In this document: piece by piece, positions 40,914 to 50,019 of the stretch
Layout: each line of letters begins with the position of its first letter
Numbering within the stretch: position 1 is the first letter of the stretch
DNA from: Nocardia suismassiliense
GTDB taxonomy: Bacteria; Actinomycetota; Actinomycetes; Mycobacteriales; Mycobacteriaceae
Direction of reading: 5' to 3'
Length of the DNA stretch: 64,000 nt
NCBI RefSeq assembly: GCF_900269665.1
Contig: NZ_LT985361.1
Coordinates: 540,965-604,964 of the forward strand
Notes under the pieces: generated by a model
Seen by the model: the letters and a program-made list of their open reading frames with translations, nothing else
Told to the model about the DNA's origin: nothing
Databases searched by the model: none
Program-made: the position numbers and the translations under genes

Positions 40914-41411
40914 TCAGCCGAGGCTGGCGGATTCGATGATGACGTCGTCGGTCGGCACATCCTGGTGCCCGCCCGAGCTGCCGGTGGCGACGGCGGCGAT
41001 CTTGTCGACCACCTCGGTGCCCTCGATCACCTTGCCGAATACCGTGTAGCCCCAGCCCGACGGCGTCGGCGCCGAGTGGTTGAGGAACGCATTGTCGGAG
41101 ACGTTGACGAAGAACTGCGCGGTCGCCGAGTGCGGGTCGTTGGTGCGCGCCATCGCCACGGTGTACTTGTCGTTCTTCAGGCCGTTGTTGGCCTCGTTCT
41201 GGATCGGCGCCTGCACGCCCTTCTGCCGCATGCCGCGCTCGAAGCCGCCGCCCTGAATCATGAAGCCGGGAATGACACGGTGGAAGATGGTGCCGTTGTA
41301 GTGGCCCGCGTTCACGTAATCCACGAAGTTCTGCACCGTGTTCGGCGCCTTCTGGTCGTCAAGTTCCAGGACGATCGGTCCGTAATTCGTCGAGAGATTC
41401 ACCTTGGTCAT
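40914..41411 (-). CDS. Peptidyl-prolyl cis-trans isomerase (cyclophilin)
   Basis: 165 aa cyclophilin. ATG 41411 gives [20 protein letters not shown], the usual bacterial cytoplasmic cyclophilin start; the upstream in-frame extension to 41696 has no signal-peptide or coding character. Catalytic region: [13 protein letters not shown] (Arg/Phe active-site positions), [11 protein letters not shown], and [11 protein letters not shown]. No signal peptide, so it is likely cytosolic. It sits convergent to accD4 with a shared terminator and has no evident functional tie to the envelope genes around it. Confidence 0.95.
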   Translation of the reverse strand: MTKVNLSTNYGPIVLELDDQKAPNTVQNFVDYVNAGHYNGTIFHRVIPGFMIQGGGFERGMRQKGVQAPIQNEANNGLKNDKYTVAMARTNDPHSATAQFFVNVSDNAFLNHSAPTPSGWGYTVFGKVIEGTEVVDKIAAVATGSSGGHQDVPTDDVIIESASLG

Positions 41412-41822
41412 ACCCACACCTTGCCAGCCCACCATCGCACGCCTTTTGCCGGTCTTCGAGTGCGGCGCGGGTATCGCCGTGTGCTGCGGGCCGGGAACGG
41501 GCGGCACGCTGGGCAGGATCGGCGAGCCTGCCGCGTTCCGGCCGGATCTGCTGTGACATTTGTCCAGGTCGGAAGGTGAAAAGTTCACTCGCATTTCAAA
41601 TGGCGGAGAAACGAACAACTGATCTTGCGGGCACCGGGGTAACTCGCCGGGTACGTCCGCAACGTAACTCCTGGATATCCATCGGACGTCAACCAAACTT
41701 ACTGCGCCGGTAAGTCCGGCCTGAAGTCGCGGAGAAGCCGGCGCGCCTTGCCGGAAAACGCGTAGACGCGGGGAGAGCGGGCCTGAAGACGTGCGGGGGC
41801 CGGGGAGCTAGCATTGCCAATC
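41412..41822. other. Intergenic between cyclophilin and first emb gene
   Basis: 411 bases, divergent promoters expected, no gene recognised. Two short dyads are seen: GTGAA-AAG-TTCAC (41576-41588) and ACTTAC-7-GTAAGT (41697-41715). The second lies about 110 bases before the emb start and could be an operator. A GGGGGCCGGGG run near 41795 may serve as ribosome site. Confidence 0.45.
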
Positions 41823-44800
41823 GTGCCCGACGCCGCTACTGCTGTCCTGACGAAACCGCCTGCCGTGCCCGCGGCCTCTACGGCCGATTTCCGCACCGCG
41901 CGAATAATCGCGCTGGTCGCCGGATTGCTCGGCGCGCTGTTCGCCTTGGCCACCCCGTTCCTGCCGGTCACCCAGACCACCGCGGAACTGAACTGGCCGC
42001 AGGGCGCGACGCTCGGCAATGTGCAGGCCCCCTTGATGTCTCAGGTCCCGATCGACCTGCGCGCCACCATTCCGTGTAGCGCGGTCGCGCAGCTGCCGGA
42101 GCGGGGCGGCATGCTGCTGGCCACCGCGCCGCCGCAGGGCCACAAGGCCGCGTTGGAGGCCATGTTCATTCGAGTGTCGGACACCTCGGTGGACGTGGTC
42201 GACCGCAACGCCGTCGTGGTGTCGGCGCCGCGCGCGGACATGGAGCGTTGTTCGGCGCTCGAGTTCACCTCCGACCACAAGCGCACGCACGCGGTGTTCA
42301 CGGGGCTGACCACCACCGTCACCAAGCCGGTCGAGGGCGCGGCGCCCGGGACCGAGCAGCAGGTCGAGGTGCCGGTCGAGGGCGCGCTGAACGGCGACCT
42401 GCGGCCGCAGGTGGTCGGCGTCTTCTCGGATCTGAAGGGCGCGGCGCCCGCCGGACTCGACTTCCACATGACCGTGGACACCCGGTTCACCACCAGCCCG
42501 ACCGTGATCAAACTGATCGCGATGATCGCGGCGGTGCTGTGCACCCTGGTCGCGCTCGCGGCGCTGGCCCGGCTCGACGGCAGCGACGGGCGTGGGCACC
42601 GCCGGTTCCTGCCGTCCAACTGGCTGAAGCCGACCTGGGCCGACGGCGCGGTGGTCGGCACGCTGCTGGTGTGGCATTTCGTGGGCGCCAACACCTCCGA
42701 CGATGGCTACATCCTGAGCATGGTGCGGGTCGCGCCGCACGCGGGATACATGGCCAACTACTTCCGCTGGTACGGCGTGCCGGAGGCGCCGTTCGGCTGG
42801 TACTACTACGTGATCCAGGTCTTCTCGGAGATCTCCACCGCCAGCCCGTGGGTGCGATTGCCCGCGCTGGCCTGCGCCATCCTCTGCTGGATGGTGATCA
42901 GCCGCGAGGTGGTGCCCCGGCTCGGGCGCGGGGTGCGCAACAGCAAGGTCGCGCTGTGGACCGGCGGTCTGGTGTTCCTCGCGTTCTGGATGCCGTTCGA
43001 CAACGGCCTGCGCTCGGAGCCGATCGTCGCGCTCGGCGCGCTGCTGACCTGGGTGTCGATCGAGCGGGCCATCGCGACCGGACGGCTGTTGCCCGCCGGT
43101 GTCGCGGTCTTGGTCGCGGCGTTCACGCTCGCGGCCGCGCCGACCGGATTGATGTGTGTGGCGGCGTTGCTCGCCGGTGTTCGCCCGCTGGTGCGGATCG
43201 TGGTGCGCAGGCGCAGGCAGTTCGGCTCGGCCGGGTCCAAGTGGTGGTCGACGCTGCCGCTGCTCGCCCCGATCGCCGCGGCCGGGTTGCTGGTGCTGAT
43301 CGTGGTGTACAGCGACCAGACCTTCTCGGGTATCCAAGAGGCCAACCGGGTGCGTCAGGTGAAGGGGCCGAACCTGGCCTGGTACGAGGACTACCTGCGC
43401 TACTACTACCTGTTCGTGGAGACCGTCGATGGTTCGCTGGCCCGCCGGTTCGCGTTCCTGGTGATGCTGCTGTGCCTGTTCACCACCATGCTGGTGTTGT
43501 TGCGGCGCAGGCAGGTTCCCGGCATCGCGAGCGGGCCGACCTGGCGGTTGATGGGCGTCGTCTTCGGCACCGTCTTCTTCATGATGTTCAACCCGACCAA
43601 GTGGACGCACCACTTCGGCGCGTACGCGGGTATCGCCGGTTCGCTGGCCGCGGTGACCGCGGTCGCCGTCTCGGCGTCGGCGTTGCGCGCGCGCAAGAAT
43701 CGCGCGATATTCCTGGCTGGCCTGTTGTTCGTGCTCGCGCTCGCGTTCTCCGGCATCAACGGCTACTGGTATGTGTCCAGCTTCGGGGTGCCGTGGTTCG
43801 ACAAGCGGATCTCGCTGCACGGGTACCAGTCGAACACCCTGATGCTCGGTTTGTTCGGTCTCGCGCTGGCGCTGGTCGCCTGGCACTCGCTGCGCGAGGG
43901 TTACGCCAAACCGGAGGCCTCACCGAAGTCCGCGCGTGGCAAGCGAATTCGCAAGTTCGCGGCGATCCCGCTGACCGTTGTCGCCGCGCTGATGGTGTTG
44001 CTCGAGGCGATGTCGCTGGTCAAGGGCGCGGTCGCGCAGTACCCGGCGTACTCGCTGGCCCGCTCGAACTTCGACGCGCTGCGCGGTAGCAGCTGCGGTC
44101 TGGCCAATGACGTTCTGGTGGAATCGGATCCGAACGGCGGCGCGCTGGCGCCGATCGTCGATCCGGCGAACCCGCTCACCGATGCGAACGATCCGCTGGC
44201 CGGCGTCGACGCGGTCGGTTTCGCTCCGAACGGGGTGCCCAACGACCTGTCCGCCGACAGCGTGGAGGTGAAGCCGGGTACCGGCAACACCTCGAAGCAG
44301 TCCGTCGGCGCCGCGTTCGCCGACGGGCAGAGCGCGGGCACCGGCGGTGGTCAGGGCGCGCGCGGTGTCAACGGCAGTACCGTGGCGCTGCCGTTCGGGC
44401 TGGACCCGGCCACCACGCCGGTCCTGGGCAGCTACCAGGACAATGTGCAGCAGCCCGCGCATCTCACGTCCAGCTGGTACGGGCTCGCCCCGCGCTCGGC
44501 GGACAGCCCGCTCGTGGTGATCTCCGCGGCCGGTCGCGTCCTGTCGGTCGACGACACCGGTGACACCGAGTACGGCCAGTCGCTCACCCTCGACTACGGC
44601 AAGCGGCAGCCGGACGGCAGCGTCGCGAAGCTCGGCACCTACCTGCCGCGCGATATCGGCCCGGCCCCGTCCTGGCGTAACCTGCGCGTCCCGCTCGCCG
44701 AGATCGCGCCCGAGGCCGACGCGGTGCGGATCGTCGCCAACGACCCGATCCTGATCGGTGATCAGTGGCTGGCGTTCACTCCGCCGCGGATGCCGAAGTT

Positions 44801-45185
44801 GCAGTCGCTCAACAGCTTCCTCGGCCCCGATCAGCCCGTGCTCGAGGACTGGGCCGTCGGTCTCCAGTTCCCCTGCCAGCGCCCGCTCTACCACAAGAAC
44901 GGCGTCGCAGAGGTCCCCGGCTACCGCATCCTCCCTGATCGCCCGCTGGCCACCACCTCCACCAACACCTGGCAAGCCCAGGAATTCGGCGGCCTGCTCG
45001 GCTTCTCCCAAATGCTCGCGACCTCGGTCACCATCCCCACCTACCTCAAGGACGACTGGGCCCGCGACTGGGGCTCCCTGGAGCGCTACGACCAGTACGA
45101 CCGCACCGCCACCCCCGCCCGCCTGGAAACCGGAACGGCCACCCGCTCCGGCCTCTGGTCCCCAGGCAACCTCCGGGTGTTCTAA
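41823..45185 (+). CDS. Arabinosyltransferase, Emb family (first copy)
   Basis: About 1120 aa GT-C enzyme using decaprenylphosphoryl-arabinose to build cell-wall arabinan. GTG 41823 follows a purine-rich run; a TTG nine bases earlier is possible. The first membrane helix is at about 28-50, then the family ELNWPQGATL segment. The catalytic extracytoplasmic motif GANTSDDGYILSM lies at about 288-300; Met300 aligns with EmbB Met306, the ethambutol-resistance position. The rest has about 13 membrane segments and a C-terminal carbohydrate-binding domain (SWRNLRVPL, LEDWAVGLQFPCQRP). Motif comparison does not settle EmbA, B or C. It is convergent with a second emb gene across a toxin-antitoxin module. 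Confidence 0.95.
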   Translation: MPDAATAVLTKPPAVPAASTADFRTARIIALVAGLLGALFALATPFLPVTQTTAELNWPQGATLGNVQAPLMSQVPIDLRATIPCSAVAQLPERGGMLLATAPPQGHKAALEAMFIRVSDTSVDVVDRNAVVVSAPRADMERCSALEFTSDHKRTHAVFTGLTTTVTKPVEGAAPGTEQQVEVPVEGALNGDLRPQVVGVFSDLKGAAPAGLDFHMTVDTRFTTSPTVIKLIAMIAAVLCTLVALAALARLDGSDGRGHRRFLPSNWLKPTWADGAVVGTLLVWHFVGANTSDDGYILSMVRVAPHAGYMANYFRWYGVPEAPFGWYYYVIQVFSEISTASPWVRLPALACAILCWMVISREVVPRLGRGVRNSKVALWTGGLVFLAFWMPFDNGLRSEPIVALGALLTWVSIERAIATGRLLPAGVAVLVAAFTLAAAPTGLMCVAALLAGVRPLVRIVVRRRRQFGSAGSKWWSTLPLLAPIAAAGLLVLIVVYSDQTFSGIQEANRVRQVKGPNLAWYEDYLRYYYLFVETVDGSLARRFAFLVMLLCLFTTMLVLLRRRQVPGIASGPTWRLMGVVFGTVFFMMFNPTKWTHHFGAYAGIAGSLAAVTAVAVSASALRARKNRAIFLAGLLFVLALAFSGINGYWYVSSFGVPWFDKRISLHGYQSNTLMLGLFGLALALVAWHSLREGYAKPEASPKSARGKRIRKFAAIPLTVVAALMVLLEAMSLVKGAVAQYPAYSLARSNFDALRGSSCGLANDVLVESDPNGGALAPIVDPANPLTDANDPLAGVDAVGFAPNGVPNDLSADSVEVKPGTGNTSKQSVGAAFADGQSAGTGGGQGARGVNGSTVALPFGLDPATTPVLGSYQDNVQQPAHLTSSWYGLAPRSADSPLVVISAAGRVLSVDDTGDTEYGQSLTLDYGKRQPDGSVAKLGTYLPRDIGPAPSWRNLRVPLAEIAPEADAVRIVANDPILIGDQWLAFTPPRMPKLQSLNSFLGPDQPVLEDWAVGLQFPCQRPLYHKNGVAEVPGYRILPDRPLATTSTNTWQAQEFGGLLGFSQMLATSVTIPTYLKDDWARDWGSLERYDQYDRTATPARLETGTATRSGLWSPGNLRVF

Positions 45186-45201
45186 CCACCCCCGACAACA
45201 C

Positions 45202-45248
45202 CACAGGCCCGTCGAACCGGCAGTCCAGCCGGCCTCGACGGGCCTGTG
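45202..45248 (+). terminator. Terminator after first emb gene
   Basis: Outer arms CACAGGCCCGTCGA (45202-45215) and TCGACGGGCCTGTG (45235-45248) pair perfectly, with inner arms CCGGC (45217-45221) and GCCGG (45228-45232). The long stacked hairpin also lies just beyond the 3' end of the convergent PIN toxin gene. Confidence 0.88.
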
Positions 45249-45282
45249 ATCGTTTGTTCCGACGGCCAGACGGCGCTGGTGA

Positions 45283-45723
45283 CTAGCGTCGCTGGTGCCG
45301 AGCCAACTGCTCTTCGCCTGGGATAAGGGTGAAGGCCGCGCAATGCTTCGGAACGACCTGCCGGAAGTGGCGGTGGTCGAGGGTAGCCACGGTGGATACC
45401 CCGAGTCGTTCGGCGACTGCGACGACCGATGCGTCAGCCGCTCCGAGCGGGAAGCTGCCGTACTGAATCACCAATTCCGCCATCCGCCCGAAGTCCGACG
45501 AGGTCAGTGGTTCGACCTGAAGTTCTTCTGCCGCCAGGGCTCGCAGGAACTGTGCCTCAGCTTGTGGTCCATGCTTGGCGAGCATGTAGCAGACCTCGGT
45601 CACGATGGTCGCTGGAACGATCAGTGGGCCGGGTTCGTCGACGAGCGCTGCCGTACAGGACTGGTGCTCGCTGTCCTTGCTGTTCGCGATCGCCAGCAGC
45701 GGCCCGGTATCGCAAACGATCAC
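45283..45723 (-). CDS. PIN-domain toxin, VapC-like
   Basis: 146 aa ribonuclease-type toxin. The PIN acidic residues are visible: Asp5 (VCDTGPLL), Glu43 (VTEVCY), Asp97 (GAADAS) and Asp116 (ATLDHRHF). The GTG start overlaps the antitoxin stop as GTGA, the coupling usual in VapBC pairs. VapC toxins cut tRNA or rRNA; the target here is unknown. The pair is inserted between two convergent emb genes, and terminators flank its 3' end. Confidence 0.92.
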   Translation of the reverse strand: MIVCDTGPLLAIANSKDSEHQSCTAALVDEPGPLIVPATIVTEVCYMLAKHGPQAEAQFLRALAAEELQVEPLTSSDFGRMAELVIQYGSFPLGAADASVVAVAERLGVSTVATLDHRHFRQVVPKHCAAFTLIPGEEQLARHQRR

Positions 45724-45959
45724 GCTCCGCCGCCGAGTTCGCGCCGGAGAACTTCCTGTGCCGTGGTGGCAAAGTCCGGTGCGGCCTCGACTGTTCCGCT
45801 GAAGGACAGGCGGCGTGCAGGGGTGGTCGGATGCTGTTCAGTAGGGCGCCCATGGCTGGCGACCAAGCGCAGCACAACGGGTCGGAGGTCCCTTTGCTCG
45901 TCCTCGGTCAATAGCCGGACAAGCGCGGGCAAGTCCATGTCATCGAATGCCGCGGTCAT
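45720..45959 (-). CDS. Antitoxin partner of the PIN toxin
   Basis: 79 aa acidic protein, MTAAFDDMDLPALVRLL at the start and AQEVLRRELGG at the end. The N-terminal helix-rich part is followed by a linker (about 34-66). No classic AbrB or ribbon-helix-helix motif was recognised, so the antitoxin type is unassigned. The role is inferred from position and the four-base overlap with the toxin gene. A -10-like GATAGT (45968-45973, minus strand) sits eight bases before the ATG, so the mRNA may be leaderless. A shorter paralogue lies upstream at 46223-46384. Confidence 0.8.
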   Translation of the reverse strand: MTAAFDDMDLPALVRLLTEDEQRDLRPVVLRLVASHGRPTEQHPTTPARRLSFSGTVEAAPDFATTAQEVLRRELGGGA

Positions 45960-46222
45960 GATGAAAGACTATCGCTCGTCAACTTGGTGTGCCTGCTCAT
46001 TGTCGTAGCCGCCCCGGCCTACGGCAAGGCCGACAGTGAGTTGGTGGAGCCGGTTGGATGGTGCGGATGACCGGTTCGAGACTTTGTCGCAGTTCGGTCA
46101 GGCACAATCCGTCGGCGAGTCAAACCTTGGGGGTCGGGACTCCGATTGTGTTGCGCGGCATCGACATACCGTGGAGTGCGCGGTATGGATCGCTTCGCGC
46201 CGGTTCAGTGCCGGGGGGTTGC

Positions 46223-46384
46223 TCAGACCTTGGTCATACGCAGACCGAGTTCGCGGCGGAGGACCTCCTGGGCGGGGAGGCGGTCTAGTACGCGCAGGAC
46301 TGCGGGACGCAGTTCGCGCTGTTCTTCTGCGGTGAGGAGACCGACGAGATCGCGCAGATCCATGTGGTCGAAGGTCGACGTCAT
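46223..46384 (-). CDS. Orphan short antitoxin paralogue (53 aa)
   Basis: Read by hand from the minus strand; 53 codons, starting MTSTFDHMDLRDLVGLL and ending AQEVLRRELGLRMTKV. It matches the neighbouring antitoxin at both ends but lacks about 29 residues of the middle, with the frame kept. It has its own -10-like TAATCT (46392-46397, minus strand) seven bases before the ATG. No PIN gene follows in the 263 bases between its stop and the full antitoxin. Either a decayed relic or a functional minimal antitoxin. Confidence 0.6.
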   Translation of the reverse strand: MTSTFDHMDLRDLVGLLTAEEQRELRPAVLRVLDRLPAQEVLRRELGLRMTKV

Positions 46385-46522
46385 ACTGCACAGATTACGG
46401 ATTTATGTGGGTTTCGTCCTGCGATCGTGCGGCGAAATAGGCTTCCAACCGGTCTGTTTACGACATCTTTGCGCCGGCGCAACACCGAACCGGCTGGTTC
46501 GGTGTCGCGCGCGGCTGCCGGC

Positions 46523-49500
46523 CTAGCGCACCCGGATCGGATCGTCCTTGGCTAATCCGGCGCGGGTTTCGACGGTGACGCCGATGCGCGCCGGTTCGGC
46601 CTGCGGGTCGTAGGGGGTGAACTTCTCCAGCGAACCCCAGTCCCGCGACCAGTCGTGCGCGAGGTAGCTGGGGATGGTTTCCGACTTCAGCAGCAGTCCG
46701 GTCCAGCCGAGCGGCCCGCCGCCGATATCGTCCTGCCAGGCGTTGGACGCGTCGGAGCCGACCCGGTCGGGCAGGATGCGCCAGTTCGGCACCTCGGCGA
46801 CACCGTCACGATGGTTGAACGGACGCTGGCACGGGAAGGCGAGCCCGACGTGCCAGTCGAGCAGCACCGGATCAGCTGAGCCGACAACGGAATTCAGCGG
46901 GGCCAGCTTGGGCAGCCGGGGCGGGGTGACGGCGAGCCACTGCTTCGGCGTGATGTCGTTGTCCACCGCGACCAGCCGCACCGCGTTCGCCTCGATCGGC
47001 AGCTGGTCCAGCGGCACCCGCAAGTTTCGCCAGGACGGCGCGGGCCCGATATCGATCGGATCGACCGTGCCGAGCTTGCGCACCGAACCGTCCGCCTCGC
47101 GCACGCCGTACTCGAGATGCAGTTCCTGCCCGTAGGTCACCACACCGTCGGCGTCGACATGCCTGATCCGGCCCGCCGCGGTGATCGTGAGCACCTGGTA
47201 GGCGGGGTCGTGGCGCATGCTGTCGGCCAGGTCGAGGCGGTACCACTGAGAGGTCAGCGAGGCCTGCTGCTGCTCGTCCTCTTGAAAGCTGCCCATGATC
47301 GGCGTGGTGGCCGGGTCCAGGCCGAACGGCAAGGCGACCGTGCTGCCGTTGATGCCGGTTTGCGTGGTGGTGCCGCCGCCGGTGCCCGCCCCGGTGGTCT
47401 TGGTTGTTTTGTTCTTGGCGTCGGAGTTCACCGAGTTCGCCCCGCCTGCCACGGTTTCATCCGCGTCGGCGGTGAGGTCGCTCGCGACACCGTTGGGCGT
47501 GAATCCTTTTGACTCAGCAGCCAATCCATCGGCGGGCGAACCCGAGTAGGGGAGCAGCAGCGAGTTGGCGGTGTCCGTCTCCACCAGTACTTCGTTGGCC
47601 AGCGCGCACGGATCACCCTTCAGCGACTGGAGATTCGACTTGGCGACCGAGTACGCGGGGTACTGCGCGACCGCCGCTTTCGCCAGCGACATCACCTCGA
47701 ACAACACCAGGACCGCAGCGGCGATGGTCAGCGGAGCGGTCGCGAATCGATCGAATCGTTTAGGCGCCGTACGTGCCTCGCGGTACGGCTCCCGATAGTG
47801 CAGCCAGACGGCGACCACCAGCGCGACTCCGCTGAGCCCCAGGAACAGCGTGGAGAAGCCCTTGCCCGCGAACAGTGGCGCCTTGTCCCACCACGGCACC
47901 CCGTAGCTGGACACATACCACCAGCCGTTCGACCCGGTGAAGGTGATCGCGAGCAGGAAGAGCACCGCCGCCGCGAACAGCGCCCGGTTGCGCGGTGAGC
48001 GAATTCCCTCGCTGCCCACCGCGACCGCCGCGAGCGCGGCCAGCGATCCGGCCAAGCCGGCGTACACACCGAAGTGGTGCGTCCACTTGGTCGGCGTGAA
48101 CATCATCAGGACCAGCGACGCGAAGACGATGCCGAGGATCCGCACCGACGGCCCCCGCGAGGTGCCGGGGATGCGGCCCTTGCGCAGCACCTGCAACACG
48201 CAGACCAGCAGGCACAGCAGCATGACCAGCACACCGAACCGCCGCGCCAGCGACCCGTCCGGGGAGAGCATCAGCAGCGAATCCCACCGTGTGCGTTCAT
48301 CGAACCAGGCCACGTTCGGGCCGACGATGGTGCGCACCCGGGTGGCTTCCAGCACGGTGGACAGGGTCTGATCGGCGAAAACCACTACCAGCACGAGGGT
48401 TCCGGCGGACAGGCCCGGTGCGAGCAGCGCGAGGTAGCGGAAAAGCGTTGTCGCCCAAGAGGGACGGCGCGTGGACTCGTGTGCTCCGGACTTCGTAGTC
48501 CCACTGTGGTTCTCGGCCGCATTGTCGGTCGCTACGGTCCCCGAATCCGTGGACGCAGTGCCCGAGCTTTCGGAGGTGCCGGCCTCCGCGCCGAGCGCCA
48601 TTGCGCCGGTCGGGCTTTCGGCCACGCCACCGCCTACCGCAGGCACCACCCCGCGCGCCCGCTTGATGATGATCTGCAACACCGGCCGCGACCCCGCGAT
48701 CAACGCCGCGATGCAGATGAGCCCGGTCGGCCCGGCGGCCAGCGAGAACCCCGCGATCAACACCGCGACCGCGGCGGGCAGCAGCCGTCCGGTGGCAATG
48801 GCCCGTTCGATCGAGCACCAAGTGAGCAGCGCGCCCGCCGCGATCAGCGGCTCGGGCCGCAGCCCGTTGTCATAAGGCAGCCAGAACGCGAGGAACACCA
48901 GCCCGGCGGTCCACAGCGCGACCTTGTTCCGCCGCACCCGAGCACCCAGGCGCGGCAACACTTCCCGGCTGATCACCAGCCAGCAGACCACGCCCGCGAG
49001 CACGGCGGGCAGCCGCATCCACGGACTGGCGTCGGAGATCCGGGTCATCCAGGCGAGCACCTCGTACGACCAGCCGAACGGCGCCTCGGGTACCGCGAAC
49101 CAGCGGTAGTAGTTGGCCATGTACCCGGCGTGCCCGGAGGCTCGCGCCATGTTCAGGATGTAGCCGTCGTCGGAGGTGTTGGCGCCGATGAAGTGCCATA
49201 GCCCGAGCGTGCCGAGCACTACGCCGTCGGTCGCGGTGAACCGCCACCAGTGCGCGGGCAGGAACCGGCGGGCCCGGCGCCGGTCGCTGGTGTCCAGCAG
49301 GTGCAGCGCGATCAGTGCGATGAGGCTGCACAGCACGGCCGCGATGATCGCGGCCAGCTTCAGCACCGACGGTGACGAGGAGAACCGGGAGTCGATGTCG
49401 GCGTGCAACCGGGCACCGTCCAGCCGACCGGCCGCCAGATCGGTGAACGCCCCGACCACCTGCGGGCGGATGTCGCGAGTCACGGTGTTGCGGAAGGGGG

Positions 49501-49960
49501 TTCCGTCCTGCCGGGACGCGCCGGTGATCTCGGTGGTCGTCGCGGCGGCGGTCGAGTCGACGGTGAGTGCCGTGCAGCCCGCTGCGGTGATCTCCGCGAC
49601 CGGCGCGGAGAGCAGCGGGACGTCGCGCAGCACCACCGACAGCGTGTCGTCGGCGACCGAGACGACCAGTCCCTTGCTCGCGGCCTGGCCCGAGGCGACC
49701 GGCACGGTGGACACCACCGTGCCCGTGCCCACCGCCTGGATGACCGAGCACGGCAGCGTCGTGGTCAGCCGCAGCGGCTGATACGACACCAGCGGCGCCT
49801 CGACGCTGCTGACCCCGGCCTGTGGCCAGTCCAGCGTGGCCTGGTCCTGCCGCACCGGCAACAGCGGTGTCAGCAGCGCCAGCACGAATCCCAGGAACCC
49901 GGAGACGAGGGCGATCAGGCGGTAACGGGTGAACGCTCGAGTTGATCGGTCCGGTCGCAC
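46523..49960 (-). CDS. Arabinosyltransferase, Emb family (second copy)
   Basis: 1145 aa GT-C arabinosyltransferase, homologous to the first copy throughout. GTG start; first membrane helix about 12-34, then TLDWPQAGV. The catalytic loop GANTSDDGYILNMARA contains Met271, which aligns with EmbB Met306; the following APFGWSYEVLAWMTRISDAS is EmbB-like. A Ser/Thr/Gly-rich hydrophilic stretch of about 65 residues (about 435-500) interrupts two membrane segments and is absent from the first copy. The C-terminal domain has SWRNLRVPLDQL and LLDWHVGLAFPCQRP. It lies downstream of the GT-C-like gene and aftA on the same strand, 59 bases after the GT-C-like gene's stop. Confidence 0.95.
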   Translation of the reverse strand: MRPDRSTRAFTRYRLIALVSGFLGFVLALLTPLLPVRQDQATLDWPQAGVSSVEAPLVSYQPLRLTTTLPCSVIQAVGTGTVVSTVPVASGQAASKGLVVSVADDTLSVVLRDVPLLSAPVAEITAAGCTALTVDSTAAATTTEITGASRQDGTPFRNTVTRDIRPQVVGAFTDLAAGRLDGARLHADIDSRFSSSPSVLKLAAIIAAVLCSLIALIALHLLDTSDRRRARRFLPAHWWRFTATDGVVLGTLGLWHFIGANTSDDGYILNMARASGHAGYMANYYRWFAVPEAPFGWSYEVLAWMTRISDASPWMRLPAVLAGVVCWLVISREVLPRLGARVRRNKVALWTAGLVFLAFWLPYDNGLRPEPLIAAGALLTWCSIERAIATGRLLPAAVAVLIAGFSLAAGPTGLICIAALIAGSRPVLQIIIKRARGVVPAVGGGVAESPTGAMALGAEAGTSESSGTASTDSGTVATDNAAENHSGTTKSGAHESTRRPSWATTLFRYLALLAPGLSAGTLVLVVVFADQTLSTVLEATRVRTIVGPNVAWFDERTRWDSLLMLSPDGSLARRFGVLVMLLCLLVCVLQVLRKGRIPGTSRGPSVRILGIVFASLVLMMFTPTKWTHHFGVYAGLAGSLAALAAVAVGSEGIRSPRNRALFAAAVLFLLAITFTGSNGWWYVSSYGVPWWDKAPLFAGKGFSTLFLGLSGVALVVAVWLHYREPYREARTAPKRFDRFATAPLTIAAAVLVLFEVMSLAKAAVAQYPAYSVAKSNLQSLKGDPCALANEVLVETDTANSLLLPYSGSPADGLAAESKGFTPNGVASDLTADADETVAGGANSVNSDAKNKTTKTTGAGTGGGTTTQTGINGSTVALPFGLDPATTPIMGSFQEDEQQQASLTSQWYRLDLADSMRHDPAYQVLTITAAGRIRHVDADGVVTYGQELHLEYGVREADGSVRKLGTVDPIDIGPAPSWRNLRVPLDQLPIEANAVRLVAVDNDITPKQWLAVTPPRLPKLAPLNSVVGSADPVLLDWHVGLAFPCQRPFNHRDGVAEVPNWRILPDRVGSDASNAWQDDIGGGPLGWTGLLLKSETIPSYLAHDWSRDWGSLEKFTPYDPQAEPARIGVTVETRAGLAKDDPIRVR

Positions 49961-50019
49961 GGGGGTTGATGCTAGCTACCCGCGGGGCCGGACCCGGTGA
50001 TCACCACTGTTACCGGCGC

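Noticed and set aside
45960-46222. Search for a second PIN toxin after the orphan antitoxin.
   Set aside because: No frame with the PIN acidic residues was found on either strand.
46098-46391. A minus-strand 97-codon frame overlapping the orphan antitoxin.
   Set aside because: Arg/Pro/Ser-rich reading with no similarity; the 53-codon frame in a different register matches the neighbouring antitoxin.
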